Assembly: GCF_023343835.1 (NCBI RefSeq)
Contig: NC_064435.1
Location: 66,722,134-66,786,133, forward strand
Length of the DNA stretch: 64,000 bases
Source: Lagopus muta
Lineage: Eukaryota; Chordata; Aves; Galliformes; Phasianidae
Direction: 5' to 3'
In this document: positions 50,601 through 61,957 of the stretch, in pieces
How positions within the stretch are numbered: position 1 is the stretch's first letter
Layout: every line of letters begins with the position of its first letter
The notes under the pieces: generated by a model
Database searches by the model: none
What the model was told of the DNA's origin: nothing
The model's input: only the letters and a program-made list of their open reading frames with translations
Position numbers and translations under genes: made by a program

Positions 50601-53600
50601 GCAGCTGTGAGCTGAGAAGCTTGCTGATAAGTCTGTCTACAGCTTGATCCTTCTCTTATCAGGACAGTAGAATAAACAGACCTTTTCAGCCTTCCCTCAT
50701 TTTTCTACTCCCAGCAAAGTAACCAACAGCTAACCACCTCCATCTCTTCTCACAGTCTTTCTCCTCTAATTATTACCAGAATAAAGAACATTCCCCCCAT
50801 CCTATGGTGCAAATGCTCTCAGAATAACACAGCATTTGTAACTGTGTACAATGTGGTAGTGGCAAGAGATTAGTAGTTTAGTGAAAGAAAATACATTTTC
50901 ATCTTGATGCTATTCTGCATTGCCTTAGGCTACATGCTCCAGTTTTCACTTGCACTAAGTTAGGGGCATACATAGCATAATAAGAAGAGGCACCCTGTCA
51001 GATGCAGCAGCTTAAGATGTGGGTTTGAAACTTGAAAGTACTGCCTCTGATTTCCAGACCCCTCTAATAAAATTTCGGGTGCTCGTGGACTTTTCATTCT
51101 CTGCCCTACAGAGTCCGGCTTTTCAAACGACACTGCTAAGATTTGCACTCCTGACCAGAAACAGGGAATTACTAATGATTATCCCATGAGCGCTGCCACA
51201 TTAGGCACCATCATCATACTGCAGGTACCACTCCCATCAAACCACATATACGAGACTCTGACACAAACCTTAACAGCTGGGCTTATTCAGAAGGAATACT
51301 TCTGTTTTTGGAGAAGTTCTTCTGTAGGTTTCTGCGTTCCCTGGGATAAACCAGGATTACTGAATTACACATAGAAATTGCTGTGAATTACTGGGAGATA
51401 TTAGATATAATAGCCCCTCTGCAAGTCTGCAGAGTTCTTCAGTATTCATGTAAATGGATTCAAGATTAACTTGTCTTTCCTTGTGAACCTGTGAAAATGC
51501 TCTGCAAATACACAGAAAGATATGTTAGCAATCGGTTTTCAGTTGATGACTGCGATAAGAATTTCTAAAATCTTTCATTTGCTCCAGCTGGGAATCATCA
51601 TTTTTCAAGGAAAACTCAGACAGAATCGCCTTCTCATCCAGCACTTGCATATTAACTACAAAAGCTGAATCCTTCTAGAGAAGCCAGTATTGTAAGAGCT
51701 GTAATATTAAATTCTTAACAGTAGGGTAACAGCCACCACATCTGCAGATGTAGACAATGGTGCTAATGTCCATATTGTTTCCAAATTTTATCTCAGTAGT
51801 CTGAAAGGCATGCAAGACTGACAAGATGACTGTCAAAAAAAAAAAAACAAAAAAAACCCACCCTTTTTCCCCAAGCTTATAATCTTAAAAAAAAAAAAAA
51901 AAGAAAGATATCAAATTCCTATTCCTCCTCTGCTTTTTAGTAAATGGGTTAAAAATAAAAAACTTCAGAAGTAAAACTTCAGGAAATGGTTTAAATTTAG
52001 CCCTCAAATTTACTTCTATTTCATATTTAAAAAATGAGTTTTGAATATGAATTGAGAGAACAAAGCTACATTATCTTTTTACGTTTGCAATGTAATTCTG
52101 CCTTTTACAGAAAAAAAACAACAACAGAATCATGAACCTCCAAATCAGAACAATACCATGAAGAGCAGCATCCATTAGTGAATCAAATGAAGTTGCTAGG
52201 CATTCTCGAAAGTGCTTACAAAACAAACCAAAGGAGACTCCAAGTAAAGAAATCCTAAGTCTCCCTTCCAAACACACCTCCGGTGGCAAAGTGACTACAC
52301 ATGTTCCTGTAGGTCACTGCATATTATAAGTCTCCCATCAAGATTGGAATCAGATTCTGGTGCTGCTGCATCATTTTTACTCATTCTTTGATGGACTTTA
52401 ATACTTCTAGGGATAACGGTCACTTGATGTTAATAAAATGGTACAGAACCTGGGACACATTTTTGTACCAAGTACAATGCTACTTTCACTTCAAGGAATG
52501 CACTTGAATGATGCTATGAGGAAAAAAAAAGAGACCCAAAATATCTATTTTTAGACACATTTGTTGTAAATAATAATAATAATAGTATTATGGCAACTCT
52601 GAGTTCTCCTCCTACTCACAATAGTCCCTTCGGCTATGTAAAGTGCTGAATTACAAAAGATGCTAAAAAGAATTAGTGCCTTCCTTGGCTATTTTATCAG
52701 TCAACAAGTTGATTCTCCTATGGAAGGGAAACAACAACCTCTTTCCAATAGCAAAAGTCTTACTGAGATTCATAAAGGGGATAATCCTCCTGTGATCCAA
52801 GATCATAGTAAAAAGCATACAGTTAAACTCAGTCTTCTGGTAGAGTGCGTTAATCCAGAAAGCCTGAGTCTACAAACATATTATAATTATAAGATGAATA
52901 TGGCCAACTGATACTAAAGGCTACATGTAAATTGTTGCAATTTGTATTCAGAGGGAATTCAGCATTCTGAGTAGCCATAAAAATAGAACTCTAATATTCT
53001 TACATCAATTAAAACTGTGCAAACAGCCTACATAAAATGCAGGAAAATAAAATTTTTCCTTCAACAAAATGCAGTCTGAATTTAAAAACATTGAAGTCAC
53101 TTTCTCTGAGTGAGTAGTGAAGCAATATCAGTATCTCTTGTCCTTCCTAATGGACATTAGAGAGCAAAGGCATGGAAGTACTGGTCTGGATCACTCAACT
53201 CAATGTAAACTGATACCAACACAGTGACAAGTTGTCTTTACTGCTGTCGTCTTGAAGAATGCAAATGGTCTAGGCTTTACTTAGTGTCTGCTTAACTGAT
53301 TTGAATCATGCTTTTCTTTCTTCAGTAGGACATACAGTGAATACTTATTTCATGTTCCAAGTGGTCCTTTAAAATCCCCTTAAAAAAAAAAAATGTGTTT
53401 CATTCCACTGAATTAGTACATACAAAATAAAGCATTGATTCAAGAAACTAATTTTCACAAATCATTTTCTCTTCTTTTAGTATTTATCAATACTTAATAA
53501 TAAAAACACATTTCCAAATTTATTTGTATTTCAGATTCATGGTACAAGGTGGCAAGGTGGAAGACCTTAAGAATGATTTTAAAAGTAAATAGGCTGGAAC

Positions 53601-53900
53601 ATGCTCTCCACTTACATGTCGATATTTGCCAGTGCTGTTTATGTTCACCCTGCAGAGTTGATTCACCTGCAAAGAAAGCACCAGAATCTCTTTTACTTTA
53701 CTGTAGAACTCTTCAGTGCTTCTGGGAGCAGTTATGAAATGGAAAGAAAAACGGCTAGAAATATAAACCACGTGATTAATTTTTCTGGCCTAGTAGCAAC
53801 AACTCTGAATTATTACATGTTGTCACCTCTAGTTGCTTTATTAGATGGCCAACTTCTTTGATTATTTTTATGATTAAAGAGCCCTAATTGAAACCTTCCT

Positions 53901-53942
53901 AAAAATAAAAAAATTAAAAAAAATAAAAAAAATAAAAAAAAA
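53901..53942 (+). repeat. (A)nT low-complexity block
   Basis: Runs of 5-9 A separated by single or double T. It is low-complexity microsatellite-like DNA. Confidence 0.9.
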
Positions 53943-56900
53943 TTCCCTCTGTTCCTATATGACTAGTAATATATTTTGCATCAGACATAGAAATAACTTA
54001 GTCAACTTACATATTTTTAATTAGCAGCCCAAACTCATTGGAAAAATCACCATTTGTTTGTCAGCACTGGGAAGAGAAATACGAATTTTTTCATACACAC
54101 CTGACTTATACTACTAACATTTTAATTATCTTCCCTTATTCCTGGATAAACTAATGTGCTTGGCTTTTATTCCAAGCTAATTTTCCTGGCAGCTTGATTT
54201 TTTCCTGCTTATAAGTGAAAAATTAGTTTCCATCTAAACAAAGGTGAAGGGAAGGTTGGGAAATCCTCAGCCATACTGATATTTCCAATCTCTTCAAATA
54301 GTTCCTTATGGCAGATGTTGAATTCCCATTCGCTTGGGTGCAAGAATTTCAGTCAGTCATGCCCTGAGATGTACATTCCAGTAGGATTTGGCACAAAAAT
54401 AACTCAAGTGAATATACTGATCATAGGTAAATAAATATTATGCCATAAGTTACACCACCTTCACAGGCATAAGCAGTATCCCCTCCTGAAGTCTTTTACC
54501 CTTTCCTGTTCCACACCGAAAGGAAAATATAATAATGTCATTCCACCATGGAGGACTCACACACAGTATACGTGTAGGGGAGTGGGAGCCACTGTTGATT
54601 AATACCTGGCTCATTAAGTGGTCTGCTACTCTTCCATCTACTTCTTTTGATGAAAAAGAATAAATTATAAGTGGAATTCAGGAAATGAACGTTTGACCAA
54701 AAGTCATAATAGGCTCCCAGTCTCAGTTAACATCTGTTGCATCCAATGAAAGGCTTAGGGAGCTGTTTTGGGGAATTTAATTTTTTCAACTGAGCAGTTT
54801 CATATTTTAAATCACTATTGCTTTATGATATTGGTATAATTTAACACATTAGGTTACTATAATGACCAGACACTGCGCTGCTGCTTCATGGAAGAATAGC
54901 ACACAGCTGCATGTGCTTTGTGCAAGCAAAGCATTGAAAATAATAGCCTTGTGATGAAAGCACATTGAGTTGTTAATCACTTTCTAATATTCTATGCACA
55001 GAAATATTCTTGAGATAACTGAAATTAGATGCAAACAGCTAGAGAAGGCATAATTTTTGAGTATCCATGTGATAAATATGGCCATCTAACTGTACATGTG
55101 TAGAACCTGCCCTATTTGGGCCTACAGTGGAAAGAAAACCTAGTTTTTCCCTGCTCAACATGTGTCAAACCCATAATTTCATATTTTTTTTTTTTTATTC
55201 CAGATTGCTAAGTCCCAAACATTACAAAACTTAATGATCCAGATGTGCCACTATTTAAATGACATGAGTTATCTGGATAACTTAAGATTTAAGTGAGATA
55301 AAAAGGCATAACCTGAGATAAATCCCAGAAAGGGAAAACTTGTTCATGCTCTTCCCCCACCTATTTTTTTATTTTATTTTAATTCAAAGACAGGAAATAC
55401 ACTTTATGTCTCTACTTTTAAGTATTTCAAATACGAAATCTTTTCCAGTCAGTTTAACCTTCTTTAAGGAAGTTCAGGCAGGATTCGTCCTACACTGATC
55501 ACTCTTGTCAGTAATGAAAAGAGCAGAATATGAAATAGTTCTGACAAAATAAATAAAAGTTTTGAAGGATGAACATTCAATATTCCAGTATATAGACATA
55601 AATTGATTTGAAGACTTAAGATACAAAACACAATATCTCAAACCAAAACCCTGCATATTCAAACTTGCCTTGCATGTAGGGTGAACTCTAACTTCATTTT
55701 GCATCTTACTATCCCATTTGATACATTCCGTACAGTAAGTCCAATGATTAATCACATGTAAGTATTTTCTCATAATATAACCTCTCAGCTTGTGATTTTC
55801 CCTGAATTACAGTGTTAGTAAAACAAATTCAGAGGCACAAAAGCTGAGTCTTAATACAGAATCTTTTCGATATTGCATTTCTAAGTCTTAGCCTGATCTT
55901 TACAGGAGGTTCAAAAGGCTGTAATAAAGTAATATAAACTTTCCAAAGAATTACAAATTAAATTTACTAGCACACAATTATTTGCAAATTATTCAAATGC
56001 ATTGGTAATACAGTTTGAAATTCATGCTGCATTACTCAGTCACCCAGCTTATTCATATGGAATAATGAAATCATCTTCTGACTTGCATATCAACTAGTCC
56101 AACACAGATCAAAGTATAGACCTGACTTCGATTCAGCTGTGAGTTTCACGATCCTGATCAATTTAAGAGGAAGGTGATTTGCAAAACTAGCCGCCAGAGG
56201 ACTACTTGTGCTTTTGCATTGTGCAGATGATTTAAAGTTTGCTTTCAGCTTTGAACATTCATGCTTCAAAAAATGCATTTTACACACTTTCTGTTTAAAA
56301 AAAAAAAAAAAAGCATTTTTGAACAAAGGTTTTTGCAATCAAATTAAGACCAACCTTTAATACAAGATCTACTGAGTACATCTTAGTCATTCTGAAATAT
56401 AACTGAAATTTGATTTTCTTCTAGAGTTTGTTTTGCAATTAATTTCATGTAGGTTATTTATCATTATTAAACTACCATAAATAAATTTTTTTGGAGTTGA
56501 ATGAATAATCAAGCCGTATGTGCGTTATTCAGTTTAAGAGTTTGGTCAGATCCTCCAGAGACTTTCTGAACACCAGCTACCTGTTATATGATAGCCAGCT
56601 ATTGTCGTCTCAGAGAAAACAAAGCCACTTCTCAGAATTATTTACTGACATTGCACAATGGTAGTTGTAAGTATAGAAATAATCATAGACATATAGGCTT
56701 CATACATTTTTATTAGAACACTTCCTTAAAATGACAACATAAACGCAAAATAGCTTTTGAGTTACCTTCTTTAAAGGCTAGTAGATCTGCATTTTGCTAC
56801 TATACTAGGCAGAATGAACTATCTGGTTCCAAATGTTTCCCTCTACAGACACCTAATAAAGCTAATATCAATATTTTCATCTACAACTCAATAGATTAGG

Positions 56901-57767
56901 AAAACAACCATCAGGAGATCTCAGTGAAACAGTTTCCAATTTACGGTACACAGAACTACTTGAAATGCAAGATCTGATGATACTCTAAACTACAGGAAAT
57001 TAAGTTGCAGAAAATGAATCTAATAGCATTGCTCAGTATTATTGTCTTAGGGCTTCTCCTTGTGAAAAAAACCCATGACAATATTATTACAGGAAGTATT
57101 ATCTCATACTCACATCTTATATACGTAGCGGAGTTTAAAAGAACAATACTTGCATCTACTTCTTTTGTAAGCATCTTACTGTTGTTTACTGTTGTATGTA
57201 ATTCAGACTGTTCAGCAGGGAAAAACCTCTTTCAATTTAGTATTTTCTTCATTGGGATGTTTATTCATACATTAACTATCTTACATCTGCTCCCATACAG
57301 AAGGACGGTTAACAGAGAAATTCAACCACAGATAGTAATTCCAGACTGGTAGAGTTCTTCTCCCTTGAAAATGACATGGAATTAGATTACACATGATAGT
57401 ATACTGTACAGTAGATAGGTCTGATATGTAAAGATAGCACCTTCAAGCCTAGGAGGTAAGAGGAAATCAAAATTGTACTGCAGCCTTACATATTATAATA
57501 AATATTAATGGAAATCAGAAAATTTTAGATTTTTAGATCATCAAAAAAATCTATCACACCCCAGGTTATATCTCTGTTTATTTGAAACTGACAGAACTAT
57601 ACTTAACAAGACTCACTGAGCTCTTTTAACAATGAATCTACCTGATGATCTATGGGTGGTGATTAGAAAAAAAGAGTTAAGTTCTTTGTACAATTAACAA
57701 ATGTACACTTAGAATAGGGACGTGGTTAGAATAGTATTTTACAGGCTTATCATTAGAAAGATTATCA

Positions 57768-58051
57768 TGGTGGAAAGAGATAATCAAAAATGAAATGCTC
57801 ACCCATGTCCCAGACTTACAGTAAAAAAACTCCAAAAGAAGAAATCTCCAGAAAGACAACCTCCCCCTGTGGGGGTCAGCACTTAAATGGGGGGGGGTCT
57901 AAAAGAGGTACAGCCAGGCTCCACCCCTTCCAGTCACACAGCTGAATTGCCTTCACCTGTACTCCCATGGCTGACTCAGTCCTTGCCTCAGGTGATCAAT
58001 CAGTGGTTCAGGCCATGACTTAACAGTTCCCATACAGTGCTTGATTCATCA
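57768..58051 (-). repeat. Unnamed dispersed repeat, copy B (LTR-promoter-like)
   Basis: The reverse complement aligns with copy A at 46011-46256 from GTATGGGAACT through to the GGGTGAGCA segment, with a 20-30 bp internal length difference. The AP-1 core appears here as TGACTCA at 57972-57978, and the AT box as CATTTAAG on the minus strand. A G9 run at 57889-57897 sits just 5' of that box on the minus strand (CCCCCCCCCATTTAAG). The two copies are diverged, so the element is not recent. As with copy A, an LTR origin is only inferred. Confidence 0.75.
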
Positions 58052-58740
58052 AAAATCAGTAGTTGCAATACAGAGTTCATTGTGTATTTTACAACTGTCT
58101 GCTTCCCAAAATATTGTTAAGGTCTTTTTACAAGTATCATGGGGAAAGATGTTCTTTATACATCCCTAGACTACAGACTCCATAATCTATGGGATGCATT
58201 ACAAGTTGGTGGTTTCATGTTTTCATTGTCATTTTCCCCATCCCTTGTTTTTGCCTTGCAAATTACCAAGCTGTTAGCCAACAGTGAAAATAGTTTTTGA
58301 ATTCACCAGATACAGGTTTACACTCTTCTTGATCACCAGCATACACAGAACCTATCAGCAGGAGACAAGCACTGTTCTCAGAAATGGCAAGCTCATTAGT
58401 CAAGTTTACGCAAGATGGTAGCCCCCAGGAAGTGGATACTAAAGACACAAAGCCTAACAGAAACTGTTCAGCTGCCAGTAAGAAAAGTATCAGCATTTTC
58501 TTTCTACTCCCAGCTGTGGGAAAAACCTGATCTTACAAAAACACTTACAGGTACAGAAACAAATTAATATTAGCAGTTGGTTATACAGCATAGGCAAGAA
58601 CTGAAAACATGAGATTATGGTCAATTTGTTTGGAAGAGGAATTAAAATTTTGACTTCTCCTTTAAGATAAAAAAAAAATAAGGAGGCTGACACAGGTTTA
58701 AAGCCTTCTTGCTGAAGATGTCTGTCCTTTTGCAACAATA
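58052..58740. other. Unique spacer
   Basis: No gene or repeat recognised. Ends in TA (58739-58740), the left target dinucleotide of the mariner copy that follows. Confidence 0.5.
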
Positions 58741-59268
58741 GTATAGATGTACGTAGGTGCCTCCTATTTGTTTCCATGGAAAGTACAATAGATACAAAGA
58801 ACACAACACTATTTAATAGAGCAAATTCTCAGCTACAAAACACTATTTTGTAATACAGTCACTACCAGAAGGTATGCGTGTTCACCAACAATGAACAAAA
58901 GCCTGCATGCTGCACTTGTGTGCATCAGTGGAGGTGACCCACTGTCACCACTGTTGAATCACAGTGCTCACTGTGCTCACATCCACTGTTTGGTCTGCAT
59001 AAACATTCAGCAAGAATCAGTGAATGTCAGTGGGTGCCATTTTTTCGTGCATGAAGGAATTCAATGACATACCTATGTTTCATATACACTTCCGCATCAG
59101 ACACCATTCTATCAGACTGTTCCTCGCTGCCAGCTGTCACACAGCAACAAAATCTAGTGGAATATTAGCGGGAAGGTTCAGCCTCTACTACCATAGCACC
59201 AACATCTGCCTCTGATGTCATGGGCCAACATCATAAAGGAGGAGGCATTACTTTCAGAGCTGCCCTCA
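58741..59268 (-). mobile_element. Mariner (Galluhop-type) derivative with both ends
   Basis: Flanked by TA on both sides (58739-58740 and 59269-59270), the hallmark of Tc1/mariner insertion. The right end reads, on the minus strand, TGAGGGCAGCTCTGAAAGTA, the terminal repeat also seen at 39078; the left end is more eroded. On the minus strand the transposase N-terminal region is recognisable (GACCAAACAGTGGATGTGAG on that strand, encoding the TVDVST HTH segment). It then joins directly to C-terminal sequence (GCAGCATGCAGGCTTTTGTT). The catalytic core has been deleted, so at about 530 bp it is a non-autonomous element. It is the most complete mariner copy in the window. Confidence 0.9.
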
Positions 59269-59445
59269 TATTAGAAACAATTTTCATTAATAATTCACGT
59301 AAAGTTGAGATATTTCATAAATCAACAATTTCTTTTGGGATCTAATTTTCTAAAAGCTCGTCAACAACTCAGCGTGAGTGCATGACATCTATGAAAATTG
59401 AGTGCTTTTAGCATGCTCATATTACCTAATTAAACTGTAGAATTT
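59269..59445. other. Short unique spacer
   Basis: AT-rich sequence after the mariner copy; nothing recognised. Confidence 0.5.
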
Positions 59446-59490
59446 AATCCTCATTGGTCCCTTCCAACACAGAATCCTCCAATTCTAATG
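59446..59490 (+). mobile_element. Probable decayed CR1 3' tip
   Basis: GGTCCCTTCCAACACAGAAT followed by CCTCCAATTCTAATG resembles the CR1 3' end (GGTCCCTTCCAACC, then octamers). The octamers are degenerate and no further CR1 sequence lies upstream, so the assignment is tentative. Confidence 0.45.
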
Positions 59491-61003
59491 CAGTTTCAAA
59501 ACAAACAATTAAAGAAAACCTAAGTATGAAGGCTTATGGATTTAGCCCAATTAAAAAAAAAAAAAAATCAGATTAAAAAAAGGAAAAAAAAACAGAAGAG
59601 AGCATTATTGTTAAATAATACATGAGCAGTAGCATAAAGAGCAGGCAGAGGGATAGCCACAAGTGAGGCAGATCAGTGCAATTAGGACCTGTCAGCAGCC
59701 CCCAGGCTTGAGCTGTACAAATAGCAACAAGAAATACACATTAAGAATGTAAACACATATGCTTTAAGCTCCCTCTGCCTTGAGAGCACAGGCAGTAAGA
59801 AAGGACACACAGCTGTAGTCAGCTGCTAATCACCCCTCCCAGGTACAAAAGGGATCTGAAGGTCTGACAGGTGTCTTTTCCATTCCAGTGCTCCCACTCT
59901 ACTCACTTCAGCTGCTCCCAGTCAAGCATTACCAGGTGAAGGCTGCCTAGAGCCATACAGCTCAGAGACAGCAAAAGCAAGAAGCCCAAATAGCTCTCTG
60001 GCTGGCACAGGTATCTTAAGCTGCTGCAGTATATAGCTTCCTTTCTTTTTTTTTTTTTTTTTTTATTGCAAGTAATCAGTACGATAACTGGACCAAGGGG
60101 GCTAGATGGCCCCAGTCAGCCTCATCTGAAGCCTCCCCTAAATACATGTGCTCTGGAGCTCTGTTTAAGTTCAACCAGGGAGCAAAACCCTCTAACTAAA
60201 CCCTCTAAAAGAGGGTTGTTATGTTAGAGGAAATATATTGCTAGCTTAGGTATGATGTCAATCTATAGTCCTAGAGCCAGTTGATCCTGAGTAAGATGCT
60301 GTTAGCTTACTAAGTACTGTTACCTTAGTAAGGTATCTCTGTTGGCTTAGTCTCAGTCTTCCACTGTAGCCTTCTCTAGGGATTGTTTGATCTGATCTTA
60401 AACTTTGCCTTAACTACCATGATATTTTCTTGTGATCTGAACTTTTGGTTGTACTGGCTACTATTTCTAGGTTTTGCTTACCTGGTTTTGGAATGGTGGG
60501 GCAATTTCTAACTATTGAGGTCCATGCCTTGCTTTTCTCTGGCTGTAACAGCCTGTACAAAGCTCACACTTGTTTAGTAGTTTATTGCTTAAATGTATGC
60601 CATAATGCAACTATTCCGTGTAGTCTTAGAGCTTAGCTGGGAGCCAGCTGTGAAGTTATACTGGGATGGTGATTTCCTGTTGGGATAGAAGAAGATTAGA
60701 GAGAGTAAAGTGTATTTACATGCACCCAAATCTATGCCTACAACTACCTCTGGTTCATTATGCAAAACACTGCAGTTACAGAACTTTTATTGAAGAAGTA
60801 TAAAAATATATAAGGGCATTTTAAAAAAATAATCCATGATTTCTGTGACCTTCTTACATAATTTGCATTTTCAAGCTCTAATGGTCAGGATCAGCTCACA
60901 CATTTATACTGCTCTATTGAGCTAAATAAAAGTGAATACAAAACAAAACGTTATATTTAAAGGAACAGTAGATGTTTATAGGGAGCAGTGACTATAGAGG
61001 TAG
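59491..61003. other. Non-coding stretch with a possible LTR-like segment
   Basis: The GC content is higher around 59.8-60.2 kb. Seen: a TATA-variant GGTACAAAAGGG at about 59842-59853, a T19 run at 60046-60064, and inverted repeats at 60199-60217 (AACCCTCT/AGAGGGTT) and 60306-60332 (CTTACTAAG/CTTAGTAAG). The sequence between 59.8 and 60.7 kb has the look of a retroviral U3-R-U5 segment, but no partner copy, TG...CA ends or retroviral frame is visible, so no element is called. Confidence 0.4.
60046..60064 (+). repeat. T19 homopolymer
   Basis: Nineteen uninterrupted T within the GC-richer 60-kb patch. Confidence 0.9.
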
Positions 61004-61112
61004 TCATAGAATAGGATGGTTTAGGTTGGAAGTGATCTAAAAGATAATCCAATTCCAACCCTTATTCCGTAGACAGGATTGCTAACCACTAGATCAGACT
61101 GTCCAGTATGGG
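61004..61112 (-). mobile_element. CR1 3' fragment, minus strand
   Basis: It begins TCATAGAATAGGATGGTTTA and continues GGTTGGAAGTGATCTAAAAG and CCAATTCCAACCCTTATTCC, then ACTAGATCAGACTGTCCAG. This is a reverse-complement CR1 3' UTR with slightly decayed octamers. About 110 bp are kept. Confidence 0.9.
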
Positions 61113-61737
61113 CACGCGGTAGAGACTTCTGGGAGCCACTGTGCTGGGTGTTGGTACTTCTCTCCATCCTGCCCAAGCAATTTAGAACTGACTATTATTA
61201 TAGCTAGCTGAATTTAGAGACCCCCCTCATAAAAAGTTCATCATGGCACCAGATCTCAAGCAGGATAAATTCTGAAACTGCTTCATATCTATTTCCATCA
61301 AATACTCTAACAGGTCTTGGTTTTGTAAACCTGTGCCACAGCAAAAACACAGTATGTACAGCATTTCTGTGTCTTACTAATAGTTTTTGTTTCTGCTAGT
61401 GTCTCTAACACATCTTGATTTTTATAAAAGGCTTAAAAGTCTGTAGCAGCATTTTCGGTCTACCCTGGAAACAAAGTACTTTTGTCTTTGAAGCACTCAG
61501 TCATCAGGAAGCATTAACTATAACACGAAGCATGACCACACATTAATTCCATTATTAATAAACACTACCTGCTGCACAGAAACTTGAACAAGCTTTCAGC
61601 TTACGTGCGTATACAGTCTTGAGGCTTTTGTAACTTATGGCAATAGATTTCATGTGTTATATTCAACAGTCAGCCCTTGCTAACCTATTCAAATCTCTTC
61701 TCAGAACTGCCAGAGATTTCCTGTGTTATCTCTGTGT
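61113..61737. other. Unique spacer between two CR1 fragments
   Basis: No feature recognised; the flanking CR1 fragments point away from each other with their 3' ends outward. Confidence 0.5.
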
Positions 61738-61957
61738 AGAGGAAGTTTTTCACTCTGAGGGTGGTGATGCACTGGAACAGGTTGCCCAAGGAGGTTGTGG
61801 ATGCCCCATCTCAGGCATTCAAGGCCAAGCTGTATGTGGCTCTGGGCAGCCTGGTCAAATGGCTGGTGACCCTGCACATAGCAGGGAGTTGAAACTAGAT
61901 GATCATTGTGGTCCTTTTCAAGCCAGGCCATTCTATGATTTTATGATTGTATGATTT
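61738..61957 (+). mobile_element. CR1 LINE 3' fragment
   Basis: It starts inside the ORF2 C-terminus. The frame reads MHWNRLPKEVVDAPS after the GAAGTTTTTCACTCTGAGGG block. It goes on through the 3' UTR (TTGAAACTAGATGATCATTG) to three imperfect octamers, ATTCTATG ATTTTATG ATTGTATG, at 61930-61953. About 220 bp survive. A longer frame that reads across it in another phase is not a gene. Confidence 0.95.

Larger units (their letters stand above)
46257..57767. other. Unique AT-rich non-coding stretch
   Basis: About 11.5 kb with no recognisable gene or dispersed repeat. Seen: a TA run near 47502-47514, a 19-bp palindrome at 47624-47642, A-runs near 48099, 51835-51856, 51887-51902 and 56298-56313, (TAA)n at 52571-52583, and an A/T-rich low-complexity block at 53901-53942. 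49.9-50.7 kb is a little less AT-rich and holds a 109-codon frame (50318-50647) without any domain. A 115-codon hydrophobic frame at 57005-57352 is discussed in the findings. Confidence 0.6.

Noticed and set aside
50318-50647. 109-codon + strand frame in a less AT-rich patch
   Set aside because: No domain, start context or splice evidence; length is within chance expectation.
59024-59215. 63-codon + strand frame
   Set aside because: Antisense reading of the mariner copy at 58741-59268.
61637-61954. 105-codon + strand frame
   Set aside because: Out-of-phase reading through the CR1 fragment; the CR1 phase is different.
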